The notes: generated from the letters alone by a model not told the origin. DNA of 64,000 nucleotides from Streptomyces sp. NA04227 (GCF_013364195.1 NZ_CP054918.1:7305001-7369000); one strand, 5' to 3'; shown: positions 51,348 to 59,818, counted from the stretch's first letter. Translations and numbers: made by a program.

Positions 51348-51581
51348 ATGACCGGAGTCGAACCGGGACGACTGGACGACCAGCAGCTCATGAAGGAGCT
51401 GGAGACGATCCACCGCACCCGCCACGCCACTCTGCTGCACGGCTCCAACGATGCCCTGCACGCCCACAACGAGCGCATGGCACAGCTGGAGGGCGAGTAT
51501 CTGCGGCGCCATCCGCGCCGCGTCATCGCCAGCGGACGCACCCGCGCCGGTGCGCGGGAACGCGAACCGCAGGCGGAATGA
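51348..51581 (+). CDS. DUF6158 family small protein
   Basis: This 77-residue, highly charged helical protein (DDQQLMKELETIHRTRHATL near residue 10, EGEYLRRHPRRVIASGRTR near the end) matches the small actinobacterial DUF6158 proteins as I remember them. The function is unknown. ATG 51348 is preceded by GTGGGG. It is followed after 79 nt by the DinB-like gene on the same strand, so the two may be cotranscribed. Confidence 0.75.
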   Translation: MTGVEPGRLDDQQLMKELETIHRTRHATLLHGSNDALHAHNERMAQLEGEYLRRHPRRVIASGRTRAGAREREPQAE

Positions 51582-51660
51582 GGCGCACGCGGCAACGGCA
51601 CGCGAGGGTAGTGGGAACACCGAGGGCAGCGAAGGAGCGCGAGCCGCAAGGAGCGTGACC

Positions 51661-52248
51661 ATGCCAAGAATTGCTACGCGCAATCCACTTCTCGAACGGC
51701 ACGGCAAGGCACTCGACCTCTTCGGTGACCGGGTGCGCAGCGTCCGCCCCGGCCAGTGGGAGGACGGCACGCCCTGCGAGGAGTGGAACGTCAGGGACCT
51801 CGTCAACCATCTGACGTCCGAACAGCTCTGGGTGCCGCCGTTGCTGCGCGAGGGCGCCACCCTCGACGAGGTGGGCGACCGGTACGACGGCGACGTACTC
51901 GGAGCCGATCCCGTCGCCGCCTGGGAACGCGCGGCCGAGGGCTCCCGGGAAGCGTTCGCGACCCCGGGGGTGTTCGACGGCACCGTCCAGCTCTCGTACG
52001 GCGAGACCGCCGTCACCCACTACTGCGCGGAGATGATCTGCGACCTCGTCGTGCACGCCTGGGACCTGTCCCGCGCGATCGGCGCCGAGGAACGGCTGCC
52101 GGGCGACCTCGTGGACTTCGTCGTACGCCAACTCACCCCGCGCGCCGCCGACTTGGCCCGCAGCGGTCTGTTCGCCCCACCGGTGGAACCGCCACCGGAG
52201 GCGACCGTACAGACGAAGCTGCTGTGCCTGGTGGGGCGCAGGCCCTGA
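51661..52248 (+). CDS. TIGR03086-type DinB-like metal-binding protein
   Basis: This 195-residue protein has the mycothiol-dependent maleylpyruvate-isomerase-like four-helix bundle: PCEEWNVRDLVNHLTSEQLW (with the conserved WxVxDLxxH metal ligand) and HYCAEMICDLVVHAWDLSRAIG (second His-x-x-D ligand set). Members bind a divalent metal and may be mycothiol-dependent. The substrate is unknown. AAGGAG lies 9 nt before ATG 51661; GTG 51655 is possible. Confidence 0.88.
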   Translation: MPRIATRNPLLERHGKALDLFGDRVRSVRPGQWEDGTPCEEWNVRDLVNHLTSEQLWVPPLLREGATLDEVGDRYDGDVLGADPVAAWERAAEGSREAFATPGVFDGTVQLSYGETAVTHYCAEMICDLVVHAWDLSRAIGAEERLPGDLVDFVVRQLTPRAADLARSGLFAPPVEPPPEATVQTKLLCLVGRRP

Positions 52249-52390
52249 GCGCCGGGAGGCCGGGGCCCTGTGCCTGGGCCGCTCACCGGGCGGGCGCCGT
52301 ACGGTCCGTCGGGTCGCCGCGAATCGCGTCGGGAGGCCGAACCTCCCGCGAAGAGCGACCCTGGTCCTTGAGCCGACGTACGGAGGACCC

Positions 52391-53689
52391 ATGCGGCGCA
52401 GCGACCCCGGCGCGAGGCCGGTACGGGGGCAGGTGCGGTACGGGCCGCAGGTGCCGGGGACCGGGCTGCCCGTGCTCGACGAACTCGTCGAGGTCTTCGC
52501 GGACGCCGCGCGCAGCCCGCGCCAGATGCCTCCGGGCGGCGGCCCCGGACTGCTCGGTGCCACTTGCGGCTACTGGGAGCGCCGCGGTCTGGCCGTCGAG
52601 GAGCAGCACGTCGTCGCCGCCCCCGGCGCCGGGAGCTTCCTGATCGCCTTCGACACCCTCCTCGGCGGGGACGTCCTGCTGCCCCGGCCCTGCCCGGCGC
52701 ACTGGGCGCCGCAGGTCAGGCTGCTCGGGCGGCCCGCGTTCCCGGTGCCGACGCCCGCCGAGTCCGGCGGCGTCCCCGACCCGTACGCACTCCTGGAGAC
52801 CGTGCGGCGGCTGCGCGCCGAGGGGCGGGACCCGAAGCTGCTCGTGCTGTGCGTGGCCGACGATCCGACGGCGACCGTGCCGCCGCCCGAGCAGGTGCAC
52901 GAGACCCTGGAGGCGGCCGTCTCGGAGGGGCTGCACATCGTCAGCGACGAGACCTGGCGGGACACCCTGCACCACCCCGACGACACCGTCTTCATCAGCC
53001 CCGCCGAGATGCTGCCGCCGCACGTCACCGTCATCAGCGACCTCTCGGGCGCCTTCCTGCCGCCCAGCTGGCCCGCCGCCGTCGCCCGCTTCCCCGCGAC
53101 CGGGCTCGGCACCGCCCTGCGCGCCCGCACCCTGGACGTCCTGACCGCGCTCGGCGCCACCCTGGCCACTCCGGTGGCCGCGGCCGCCGCGCACGCCCTG
53201 GAGGAGAGTCCCTGGGTCACCCGGCGCATGCTCGACTCCGCACATCTGCACGCCCGGGTGGCCGCCGAACTCGGCCGGGCCGTGGCCGCGACCGGAGTGC
53301 TGGTACGGCCGCCCCAGGCGGGGCGGCACCTGTACGCGGACCTCGCACCGCTGCGCGGCGCCCTGGACCGGCACGGGGTCGGCGACGCCCAGGAACTGGA
53401 GGACTTCCTGGAGTCACAGCTCGGCATGCCCGCTCCCGGCGGCCACCGCTTCGGCGACGACCCGGCGTCCCTGCGGGTCCGCCTCTCGACCGGCCCGCTG
53501 CTCGGCCGCACCGACGCCGAGCGCGCCCAATGCCTCACCGCCGCCGACCCGTTGACGCTCCCCGCGGTGCGAAGGTCGCTGTCCGCCGTACGGCAGACGT
53601 TCACCGCCCTGGCCGCCGACGACGGTCCTCCCGCGGTGCCCGGCACGTCGCCGCGAACCCCCGGCCCGGCCCTGCTCGACGGCGAGTAG
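52391..53689 (+). CDS. Aminotransferase-fold protein lacking the usual PLP lysine
   Basis: This 432-residue protein follows the class I/II aminotransferase pattern: a cofactor-phosphate-type loop AAPGAGSFLIAFDTLL, a strand LVLCVADDPTATVPPPEQV where NPxNPTG normally lies, and IVSDETWRDTL in place of the DExY motif. At the position of the Schiff-base lysine (SxSK) the sequence reads S216-D-L-S-G220, with Gly instead of Lys. A C-terminal small domain is present, with an Arg-containing LRVRLSTGPLL segment. It may be a non-catalytic regulator or a PLP-independent relative. GGAGGA precedes the ATG. Confidence 0.75.
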   Translation: MRRSDPGARPVRGQVRYGPQVPGTGLPVLDELVEVFADAARSPRQMPPGGGPGLLGATCGYWERRGLAVEEQHVVAAPGAGSFLIAFDTLLGGDVLLPRPCPAHWAPQVRLLGRPAFPVPTPAESGGVPDPYALLETVRRLRAEGRDPKLLVLCVADDPTATVPPPEQVHETLEAAVSEGLHIVSDETWRDTLHHPDDTVFISPAEMLPPHVTVISDLSGAFLPPSWPAAVARFPATGLGTALRARTLDVLTALGATLATPVAAAAAHALEESPWVTRRMLDSAHLHARVAAELGRAVAATGVLVRPPQAGRHLYADLAPLRGALDRHGVGDAQELEDFLESQLGMPAPGGHRFGDDPASLRVRLSTGPLLGRTDAERAQCLTAADPLTLPAVRRSLSAVRQTFTALAADDGPPAVPGTSPRTPGPALLDGE

Positions 53690-53723
53690 CCGCACGCGGA
53701 CACCGGCCCCGTACGAGAACCGG

Positions 53724-53749
53724 GACTCAGTCCCGCGACTCAGTCCCGA
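53724..53749. repeat. 13-bp duplication spanning the DedA stop codon
   Basis: GACTCAGTCCCGC is followed by a near-identical copy at 53737-53749. The minus-strand stop codon of the DedA gene lies in the second copy, and CGGGACT-G-AGTCCCG forms a tight palindrome that could aid termination. Confidence 0.7.
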
Positions 53750-54348
53750 GACTCCCGCACCCGCCGCCACAGCGACGGCGCCGCGCTGATCAGCAGGGCG
53801 AGCGCCACCGCGGCGACGACGCCCTGCCACGGCTCGGGGAACAGGGAGCCGCCGAGGACGCCGATGAGTTGGTACGCGAGGGTCCAGGCCAGGCAGGCCA
53901 CCGCGTCCGCGCGGGCGAACCGCCGCAGGGGGAGCTTCGCGAGGAGGCAGGCGAGCATCACGGGGATGCGACCGGCGGGCAGCAGCCGGGACACCACGAG
54001 CACCCGGGTGCCGTGCCTGCCGAGCTTCTCCTGCGCCCGGTAGAGGTGCTCCTCCGAGGCGCGCGCCCGGATCGCCTCCAGCCAGCGCGAGCCGCCGCGC
54101 GACCGCAGTCCGCGTTGCCCGAGCCAGTACAGCGCCACGTCTCCGGCGAAGGCGGCGCAGGACGCCACCACGAACACCGCGAGCAGCGCGAACGGCGACA
54201 CCCGGTGGAAGGCCACCACCGCCGCCGAACTGACCAGCGCGCCCGTGGGCACCACCGGTACCAGCGCGCCGACGAGGACGAGCAGGAACAGCGAGGGGTA
54301 GCCGAAGGCGTGCGGGGACTGCTCCGCAAAGGCGGCGGCGAGGTTCAC
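53740..54348 (-). CDS. DedA family membrane protein
   Basis: This 202-residue protein has the DedA/VTT layout: an N-terminal amphipathic stretch, about five hydrophobic segments (LFLLVLVGALVPVVP; ALLAVFVVASCAAFAGDVALYWLG), and the conserved VSRLLPAGRIPVMLACLLAKL region with the membrane-embedded Arg and Pro. DedA proteins are half-transporter scramblases linked to undecaprenyl-phosphate or phospholipid flipping. GTG 54348 overlaps the stop of the MBL-fold gene by 4 nt (GTGA), so the two are coupled. Confidence 0.88.
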   Translation of the reverse strand: MNLAAAFAEQSPHAFGYPSLFLLVLVGALVPVVPTGALVSSAAVVAFHRVSPFALLAVFVVASCAAFAGDVALYWLGQRGLRSRGGSRWLEAIRARASEEHLYRAQEKLGRHGTRVLVVSRLLPAGRIPVMLACLLAKLPLRRFARADAVACLAWTLAYQLIGVLGGSLFPEPWQGVVAAVALALLISAAPSLWRRVRESRD

Positions 54349-55118
54349 CGCCCCACCTTCGGACGCACGCTCTGGCCGTGGTCGAGCCGGTGCACCCGCG
54401 CCCCGGGCACCCGGTCCGCCGCCAGCCGCTCGAACTCCTGGCCCGGCGCGTGGAATTCGTGCGGCCGCACCGCGTCCAAACCGATCGGCCAGTACGTGCC
54501 GTAGTGCACCGGCACCGCGTGCGGCGCGCCGATCCGCGCCAGCGCCTCGGCCGCCCGGCCCGCGTCCAGGTGTCCAGGCCCGAGCCTCGGTCCCCAGCCG
54601 CCGACGGGCAACAGCGCCACGTCGACCTCGCCCACCGCCTCCGCCATGGTGTCGAACAGGCCGGTGTCCCCGGCGAAATAGGTACGGGCCCGCCCGGTCA
54701 CCACGTAGCCCAGGGCAGGCGAGAGCCGCGGGCCCACGGGGACCCGGCGGCCGTCGTGATGGGCGGGCACCGCTCGTACCCGCAACGGCCCGAACTCCAG
54801 CTCCTCGCCCGGGGACACCTCCGTCAGCCGCAGATGGCTCAGCCTGCGCAGCGCGGGAACCGACCGGCTCGCACCGCGCGGCACGAGGAGCCGGGCGCCC
54901 GGCGCCACCTGTTCCAGCGAGGGCACGTGCAGATGGTCCGCGTGCAGATGCGAGACCAGGACCAGATCGGCGCGGCGGGCGTCGGGCGGCGGCAGGGCGC
55001 CCCGGCGGCGGCGCAGATGGGCGATCCGGCGGACGAACAGCGGATCGGTCAGCACCCGCAGCCCGGAGTCCGCCACCGTGCAGGTGGCGTGCCCCCACCA
55101 GGTGATCTCCGCGGCCAC
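54345..55118 (-). CDS. MBL-fold metallo-hydrolase (UlaG/NAPE-PLD-like)
   Basis: This 257-residue protein has the metallo-beta-lactamase zinc motif SHLHADHLH (HxHxDH), an N-terminal WWGHATCTV segment, PAHHDG, TYFAGDTGLFDTM and a C-terminal VPVHYGTYWPIG histidine. It is nearest to UlaG-like lactonases and N-acyl-phosphatidylethanolamine phospholipase D-like enzymes. Its coupling to a DedA lipid scramblase gene makes a lipid or lipid-linked substrate plausible, but this is inference. GTG 55118 has GGGAGG upstream. Confidence 0.9.
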   Translation of the reverse strand: MAAEITWWGHATCTVADSGLRVLTDPLFVRRIAHLRRRRGALPPPDARRADLVLVSHLHADHLHVPSLEQVAPGARLLVPRGASRSVPALRRLSHLRLTEVSPGEELEFGPLRVRAVPAHHDGRRVPVGPRLSPALGYVVTGRARTYFAGDTGLFDTMAEAVGEVDVALLPVGGWGPRLGPGHLDAGRAAEALARIGAPHAVPVHYGTYWPIGLDAVRPHEFHAPGQEFERLAADRVPGARVHRLDHGQSVRPKVGR

Positions 55119-55202
55119 CGCTTCCTCCCTCGCCCGGCTCCCACCGAGCCTACGGGCAGGAGTAGGGTCGGCGGCGGACACGGGGGAAGCGAGGGGAGGC
55201 CC

Positions 55203-55628
55203 ATGACCGAGGTGAGGCAGGGCTCCGGCCCGCTGCGCGTGACCGCGATCGCCTCTTTGACGCCCCTGGAGGAGCTCGACGCCGAGCCCTTCCTCGTCGA
55301 CTCCCGCAGCCAGTACGCGATGTGCGCGGCCTGGGCCGAGCAGCACGGCTACGTCGTCACCCGTGAACTCCTCGTCCACGCACTGCGCCCCGACCACAGC
55401 GCGCTGTGGACCGACGTCGAGGCCGGTCTCGTCGACCTGTTCGTCGCGCCCAACAAGCGGGTCCTCACGCGTGCGCTCAGCTCCGTCGAGGGCTTCGCCG
55501 CGGAGTGCGTGCGCCGGGGCGTACGGGTGGAGACCGCGGGCCTGGCCGAGCCCGCCTACGACGCCGCGATGAAGGCGGACGTGCACCGCCGCCTGTCCAT
55601 GCCGACGGCAGGCTACGACGGCCGCTGA
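55203..55628 (+). CDS. Small resolvase-fold-like protein of unknown function
   Basis: This 141-residue protein has no family I can name with certainty. Its pattern SRSQYAMCAAWAEQHGYVVTRELL, WTDVEAGLVDLFVAPNKRVLTRA and ECVRRGVRVETAG (regions near residues 34, 69 and 102) follows the secondary-structure rhythm of serine-recombinase catalytic domains, including the D/R-x-L-x-R-like piece. It lacks the N-terminal YxRVS catalytic serine motif and any DNA-binding tail. It may be a domesticated, inactive relative. GGGGAGG precedes ATG 55203, and TAGGGT (55163-55168) is a possible -10 box. Confidence 0.6.
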   Translation: MTEVRQGSGPLRVTAIASLTPLEELDAEPFLVDSRSQYAMCAAWAEQHGYVVTRELLVHALRPDHSALWTDVEAGLVDLFVAPNKRVLTRALSSVEGFAAECVRRGVRVETAGLAEPAYDAAMKADVHRRLSMPTAGYDGR

Positions 55629-55816
55629 CCCTCGGCCGTAGGGCAGTTCCCGCGCTCGTCCCGTACGGCTCCCGTCCCCGGCCGGTGGCGGCGCGGCTCC
55701 CTCCACGCCCGCCCACCCGCACACCCGTACGCCAGGTCAGTGCGGTCCCTCGTCCGCTGCCGGGCCGCCATCCGTGTGACACGCTGGATGCGGTACGGAC
55801 GCGAGGTGAGCACAGG

Positions 55817-57979
55817 GTGAGCGAGGGCGCATGGCGCAGGTCCGGCCGGGCGCTGTGGCGGGTCGTCGCCGTATGGGCCGTCTCCACACTGACCATGCTC
55901 GCGCTCGCCGGGATCCTGCCCGACTTCCGGCTGCAGTCGGACTCGGGGGACAGCACCACCCGCATCGCGGTGACCGCGGCACTCGGCGCGGGCGCCTTCG
56001 GTCTGCTGTCCGCGCTGGTCTGGCCGTTGCTGGTACGGGCGTTGCTCCTGGTGCCTGCCCTCGTGCTGGGTCTGCTGGTGTTCTTCCTCAACGGGTCGCT
56101 GCTGCTGGTCGCGCTGTGGCTGATTCCCTCCGGCCGCGGTGAGGCGGCGCCGGAGACCGCGGTCGTGGTGGCCGCCGCGATGTCCGCGGTCGCCTCGGCC
56201 ACCGGCGGCGCCCTCGCCGTACGCGACGACGACGCCTACCGCCGCAGGCTCTACCGCCTCGCCGACCGCCGCCGCCACCGCATCGGACGACCCGGCGAGC
56301 CACTCGACCCCGGCACCCTCTTCGTCCAGCTCGACGGGGTCGGCCACGACGTCCTGCTCGACGCCGTCGCCCAGGGCCGGATGCCCACCCTTGCCTCGTG
56401 GCTCGGGCCCGCGTCGCCCGCGGCCACCCCCGACGGCCCGCCCGGCGCCTCCGTCGGCGCCACCCACCGGCTCACCCCCTGGTTCACCGACTGGTCCAGC
56501 CAGACCGGTGCCAGCCAGCTCGGCATCCTGCACGGCACCAATCACGACGTACCCGCCTTCCGCTGGTACGAGAAGGACACCGGCGAGGTCATGGTGTGCG
56601 GCAGGCCCACCACGGCGGCCGAACTCCAGCGCCGTGCGGTCGCGCTGACCCAGGACGCGGGGCTGCTCGGCGAGGACGGCGCCAGCCGCGGCAACCTCTT
56701 CGCGGGCGGTGCCGACCAGCTCGCGCTCGTCCTGTCGGTGGCCGCCCGCCGCGGCAGCCGCACCCGCTCGCGCGCCGGATACTTCGCCTACTTCTCCGAC
56801 CCGGCCAACGCCGTACGCACCGCCATGTCCTTCGCCGCCGAAGTCGCCCGGGAGCTCGGCCAGTCCACGCGCGCCCGGCTGCGCTCCGAGCGCCCGCGCG
56901 TGAGCCGGGGCGGGCTGTATCCGTTCATCAGGGCCTTCGCCACCGTCGTCGAGCGGGACGTCGTCGTGGCCGCCGTCATCGGCGACATGTTCGCCGGACG
57001 CGGCGCCGTCTACGCCGATCTCGTGGCCTACGACGAGGTGGCCCACCACTCGGGGCCCCGCAGCACGGACGCGTACCGGGTCCTGGAACGACTCGACCGG
57101 TCGCTCGCCCTCCTGGCGAAGGTGGCCGAGCACGCCCCGCGCGCGTACCGGATCGTGGTGCTCTCCGATCACGGCCAGAGCCCCGGCGAGACCTTCCGGG
57201 ACCGCTACGGACTGGCCCTCGGCGATCTGGTGCGCGCGGGCTGCGGGCTGCCGGTGCCCCGCCGCGCCCGGCGCAGCCGCAGTGGCGCCGAGGCCCGTGC
57301 CGCCGTACGTGCCGCGCTGCACCGCACGGTCGAGGTCGAGGAGGAGACCGCCGAGCGCCCCCGCCGACGGCCCTCGGAGCCGCTCGTCCTGGCCTCCGGC
57401 AACCTCGGACTCGTCAGCTTTCCCGATGTGCCGCACCGGATGACACGCGAGGAGATCGACCGCCGCCACCCGGCCCTCCTCGCCACGCTCGCGAGCCACC
57501 CCGGCATCGGATTCGTCCTGGTGCGCAGCGAGGAGTACGGATCCGTCGTGCTCGGGGCGCACGGCGCCGGTGTGCCGCTGAGCGAACTGGGCGAAGGACC
57601 GGGGCCGTTGGACGGGTTCGGCCCGGGAGCCGCCGACGCCGTGCGCCGTACGGACTCCTTTCCGCACTGCGCCGACCTCATGATCAACTCCAGTTTCGAC
57701 CCCAAGAGCGGCGAAGTCCTCGCCTTCGAGGAGCAGATCGGCTCGCACGGCGGCCTCGGCGGCGACCAGTCCCGGGCCTTCCTCCTGTCCCCGCTGGAGC
57801 TGTCCGCCCCCGCCGCCCCCGGCACCGCACTGCACGGCGCCGAACAGCTGCACCACGTACTGCGGCGCTGGTTGAGCGAGTCCGGCTCCGCGCGGCCCGC
57901 GGCGCGACCGGCCGACCGTGCGCAGGGCGCCCACGAGGACCGGGTCGGTGACCACGAGCCGCGCGAGCGCAGCGCCTGA
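55817..57979 (+). CDS. Holin-like membrane domain fused to alkaline-phosphatase-fold domain
   Basis: This 720-residue protein begins with four hydrophobic segments (about residues 15-140; VWPLLVRALLLVPALVLGLL, FFLNGSLLLVALWLIPSG) of the kind annotated as phage holin family 4-like. It continues with an alkaline-phosphatase/phosphodiesterase domain (about 160-690): LFVQLDGVGHDVL (metal Asp), a candidate nucleophile in SSQTGASQ, VLSDHGQSPG (Asp-His) and SHGGLGGDQS (His). The combination puts a metal phosphoesterase on the membrane. It is a recurrent Streptomyces protein of unknown role; no phage genes are nearby. GTG 55817 is the chosen start, with a weak ribosome site. Confidence 0.82.
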   Translation: MSEGAWRRSGRALWRVVAVWAVSTLTMLALAGILPDFRLQSDSGDSTTRIAVTAALGAGAFGLLSALVWPLLVRALLLVPALVLGLLVFFLNGSLLLVALWLIPSGRGEAAPETAVVVAAAMSAVASATGGALAVRDDDAYRRRLYRLADRRRHRIGRPGEPLDPGTLFVQLDGVGHDVLLDAVAQGRMPTLASWLGPASPAATPDGPPGASVGATHRLTPWFTDWSSQTGASQLGILHGTNHDVPAFRWYEKDTGEVMVCGRPTTAAELQRRAVALTQDAGLLGEDGASRGNLFAGGADQLALVLSVAARRGSRTRSRAGYFAYFSDPANAVRTAMSFAAEVARELGQSTRARLRSERPRVSRGGLYPFIRAFATVVERDVVVAAVIGDMFAGRGAVYADLVAYDEVAHHSGPRSTDAYRVLERLDRSLALLAKVAEHAPRAYRIVVLSDHGQSPGETFRDRYGLALGDLVRAGCGLPVPRRARRSRSGAEARAAVRAALHRTVEVEEETAERPRRRPSEPLVLASGNLGLVSFPDVPHRMTREEIDRRHPALLATLASHPGIGFVLVRSEEYGSVVLGAHGAGVPLSELGEGPGPLDGFGPGAADAVRRTDSFPHCADLMINSSFDPKSGEVLAFEEQIGSHGGLGGDQSRAFLLSPLELSAPAAPGTALHGAEQLHHVLRRWLSESGSARPAARPADRAQGAHEDRVGDHEPRERSA

Positions 57980-58097
57980 GCCGGTGCGCCGAAGCTTTCT
58001 CGCCTCCTGTCCCGCGTCCCGCCGGGTCCGCAGGGCCGGGTGTGGTCGGATGGACAACGGCCAGTCCACGCACCGCACATCCGAGAAGGGAACCACC

Positions 58098-58523
58098 GTG
58101 GCAACCACGCGCACCGCACACACGGTCTGGGACGGCAGTCTGATCGACGGTCAGGGAGTCGTCACGTTCGACTCCTCCGACATCGGCGAGTACGCGGTCT
58201 CGTGGGCCTCGCGCGCCGAGGAGGCGAACGGGAAGACCAGTCCCGAGGAGCTCATCGCCGCCGCCCACTCCAGCTGCTTCTCCATGGCCCTGTCCAACGG
58301 CCTGACCAAGGCGGAGACCCCGCCCACCCGCCTGCTCACCACCGCCGACGTGGACTTCACGCCCGGCAAGGGCATCACCGGCATCCACCTCACCGTCGAG
58401 GGCCAGGTACCCGGCATCGACGAGGCCGCCTTCGTCGCCGCCGCCGAGGACGCCAAGGTCAACTGCCCCGTCAGCCAGGCGCTGACCGGCACGACCATCA
58501 CCCTCACCGCCAAGCTGGCCTGA
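58098..58523 (+). CDS. OsmC family peroxiredoxin
   Basis: This 141-residue OsmC/Ohr-fold protein has the two redox cysteines in AAHSSCFSMAL (near residue 60) and VNCPVSQAL (near residue 125). It reduces organic hydroperoxides with a thiol donor. The AHSSCFSMALS form is the OsmC-like rather than the Ohr subgroup. GTG 58098 follows GAAGGGAA. A very strong hairpin follows the gene. Confidence 0.92.
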   Translation: MATTRTAHTVWDGSLIDGQGVVTFDSSDIGEYAVSWASRAEEANGKTSPEELIAAAHSSCFSMALSNGLTKAETPPTRLLTTADVDFTPGKGITGIHLTVEGQVPGIDEAAFVAAAEDAKVNCPVSQALTGTTITLTAKLA

Positions 58524-58527
58524 CCCG

Positions 58528-58566
58528 GTGCCGTGCCGCGGCCGTCCACCGGCCGCGGCACGGCAC
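58528..58566. terminator. Bidirectional 17-bp terminator hairpin
   Basis: GTGCCGTGCCGCGGCCG (58528-58544) pairs perfectly with 58550-58566 around a 5-nt loop, between the convergent osmC-like and regulator genes. Confidence 0.88.
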
Positions 58567-58589
58567 ACGCCCACGACCGGCGGGAGCGC

Positions 58590-59402
58590 TCAGTCCGCAG
58601 CGCGCAGATACGTCAGGGTCGCCTCGTCCGCCGGCACGAAGGTCTCGATGGCCAGCTCCGCGACGGTCACGTCCATGGGGGTATTGAACGTCGAGATCGC
58701 GGACAGGAACGACAGCACCCGGCCCCGGTGCTCGATCAGCATCGGCAACGCGAACCTCGTGACCTGCCCCTCGCTGTCGGTCCCCGGATCGGCGACCGGA
58801 TACGCGGCCACCTCCTCGTACAGGGCACGCAGCGCGGGGGAGCGGTCCAGGGCGATCTCCCGCTCCATCTGCTCGAGCAGATGCCCGCGCCACTGACCGA
58901 GATTGCGGATCCGCGGCGCGAGACCACGCGGATGCAGGGTCAGGCGCATCGCGTTGAGCGGCTGGGCGAGCAGCTCGGGGTCGACTCCCTCCAGCAGCAG
59001 CCCGGCCCCGGCGTTGGCGGCGACGATCCCGTACGTCGCGTCGAGCACCAGGGCCGGATAGGGCTCGTAGCCCTTGATCAGTGCTTCTAGCGAGGTGCGT
59101 ACCGCGTCGAAGGCCGGGTCGGCCACCGGGGTCTCGGTGAACCGCGGCGCGTACCCGGCCGCGAGCAGCAGGGCGTTGCGCTCCCGCAGCGGTACCTCCA
59201 GGTGGTGCGCCAGTTTCAGGATCAGTGCCTCGCTCGGCCGCGAGCGTCCCGTCTCGACGAAGCTGATGTGACGCGCGGAGGAGTCGGCGCGCAGCGCCAG
59301 GTCCAGTTGGCTGATCCGGCGCTGCTCGCGCCAGCCGCGCAGCAGCGCACCGATTCCCCTGGTGGCGGCGGGTGTTGACTCTCGGGGCAGGGCCGTTGTC
59401 AT
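58590..59402 (-). CDS. XRE family regulator with MmyB-like ligand domain
   Basis: This 270-residue protein has a Cro/C1-type helix-turn-helix at residues about 17-70 (LLRGWREQRRISQLDLALRA, ISFVETGRSRPSEALILKLA) and a C-terminal PAS-like MmyB/MLTR domain (YPALVLDATYGIVAANAGAG; FNTPMDVTVAELAIETFVP) that binds small molecules such as fatty acids in related structures. These regulators usually control a neighbouring oxidoreductase; here the divergent neighbour is the pterin dehydratase. ATG 59402 follows TACGGT by 6 nt, so the message is probably leaderless. Confidence 0.9.
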   Translation of the reverse strand: MTTALPRESTPAATRGIGALLRGWREQRRISQLDLALRADSSARHISFVETGRSRPSEALILKLAHHLEVPLRERNALLLAAGYAPRFTETPVADPAFDAVRTSLEALIKGYEPYPALVLDATYGIVAANAGAGLLLEGVDPELLAQPLNAMRLTLHPRGLAPRIRNLGQWRGHLLEQMEREIALDRSPALRALYEEVAAYPVADPGTDSEGQVTRFALPMLIEHRGRVLSFLSAISTFNTPMDVTVAELAIETFVPADEATLTYLRAAD

Positions 59403-59512
59403 GATCCGACCGTAGTCGAGATCGGCTCGCGGCGGCCCGGGCTCGGAGCCCGCCGCCACCGACTGTGGCACTGTGGCAGAAATCCGCCGTCGCACCCGAA
59501 GGAGTCGCGGCC

Positions 59513-59818
59513 ATGGCCGTCGAACCGCTGCCACAGCAGGAGATCGAGGACAGGCTGGCGCAGATCCAGGGGTGGACCCTGGTCGGCGACCGGATCTCCC
59601 GCTCGTACGTGATCGGGCCGCACTTCGCCGCCGCGGCCCTGGTGATGCACATCGCCCAGGTCCAGGAGGATCTCGGGCACCACTCCGACATCACCCTCGG
59701 CTACAACAGCGTCGCCGTGGCCGTGAACACCCACAGCGCGGGCGGCGCGATCACCACCCTGGACTTCGAACTGGCCGAGCGCGTCGAGAAACTGGCCAAG
59801 GCGCACGGCGCGGAGTGA
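59513..59818 (+). CDS. 4a-hydroxytetrahydrobiopterin dehydratase
   Basis: This 101-residue protein is a PCD/DCoH pterin-4a-carbinolamine dehydratase: GWTLVGDRISRSYVIG, then the active-site region EDLGHHSDITLGYNSVAVAVNTHSAGG with the conserved His-His and second His. It recycles oxidised pterin cofactor from aromatic amino acid hydroxylases. In place of the common HHPEW the sequence reads HHSDI, a conservative active-site variant. AAGGAG lies 9 nt before ATG 59513. Confidence 0.9.
   Translation: MAVEPLPQQEIEDRLAQIQGWTLVGDRISRSYVIGPHFAAAALVMHIAQVQEDLGHHSDITLGYNSVAVAVNTHSAGGAITTLDFELAERVEKLAKAHGAE

Noticed and set aside
55817..56250. Holin-like segment as evidence of a prophage
   Set aside because: No capsid, tail, integrase or endolysin genes are nearby, and the segment is fused to a phosphatase domain.
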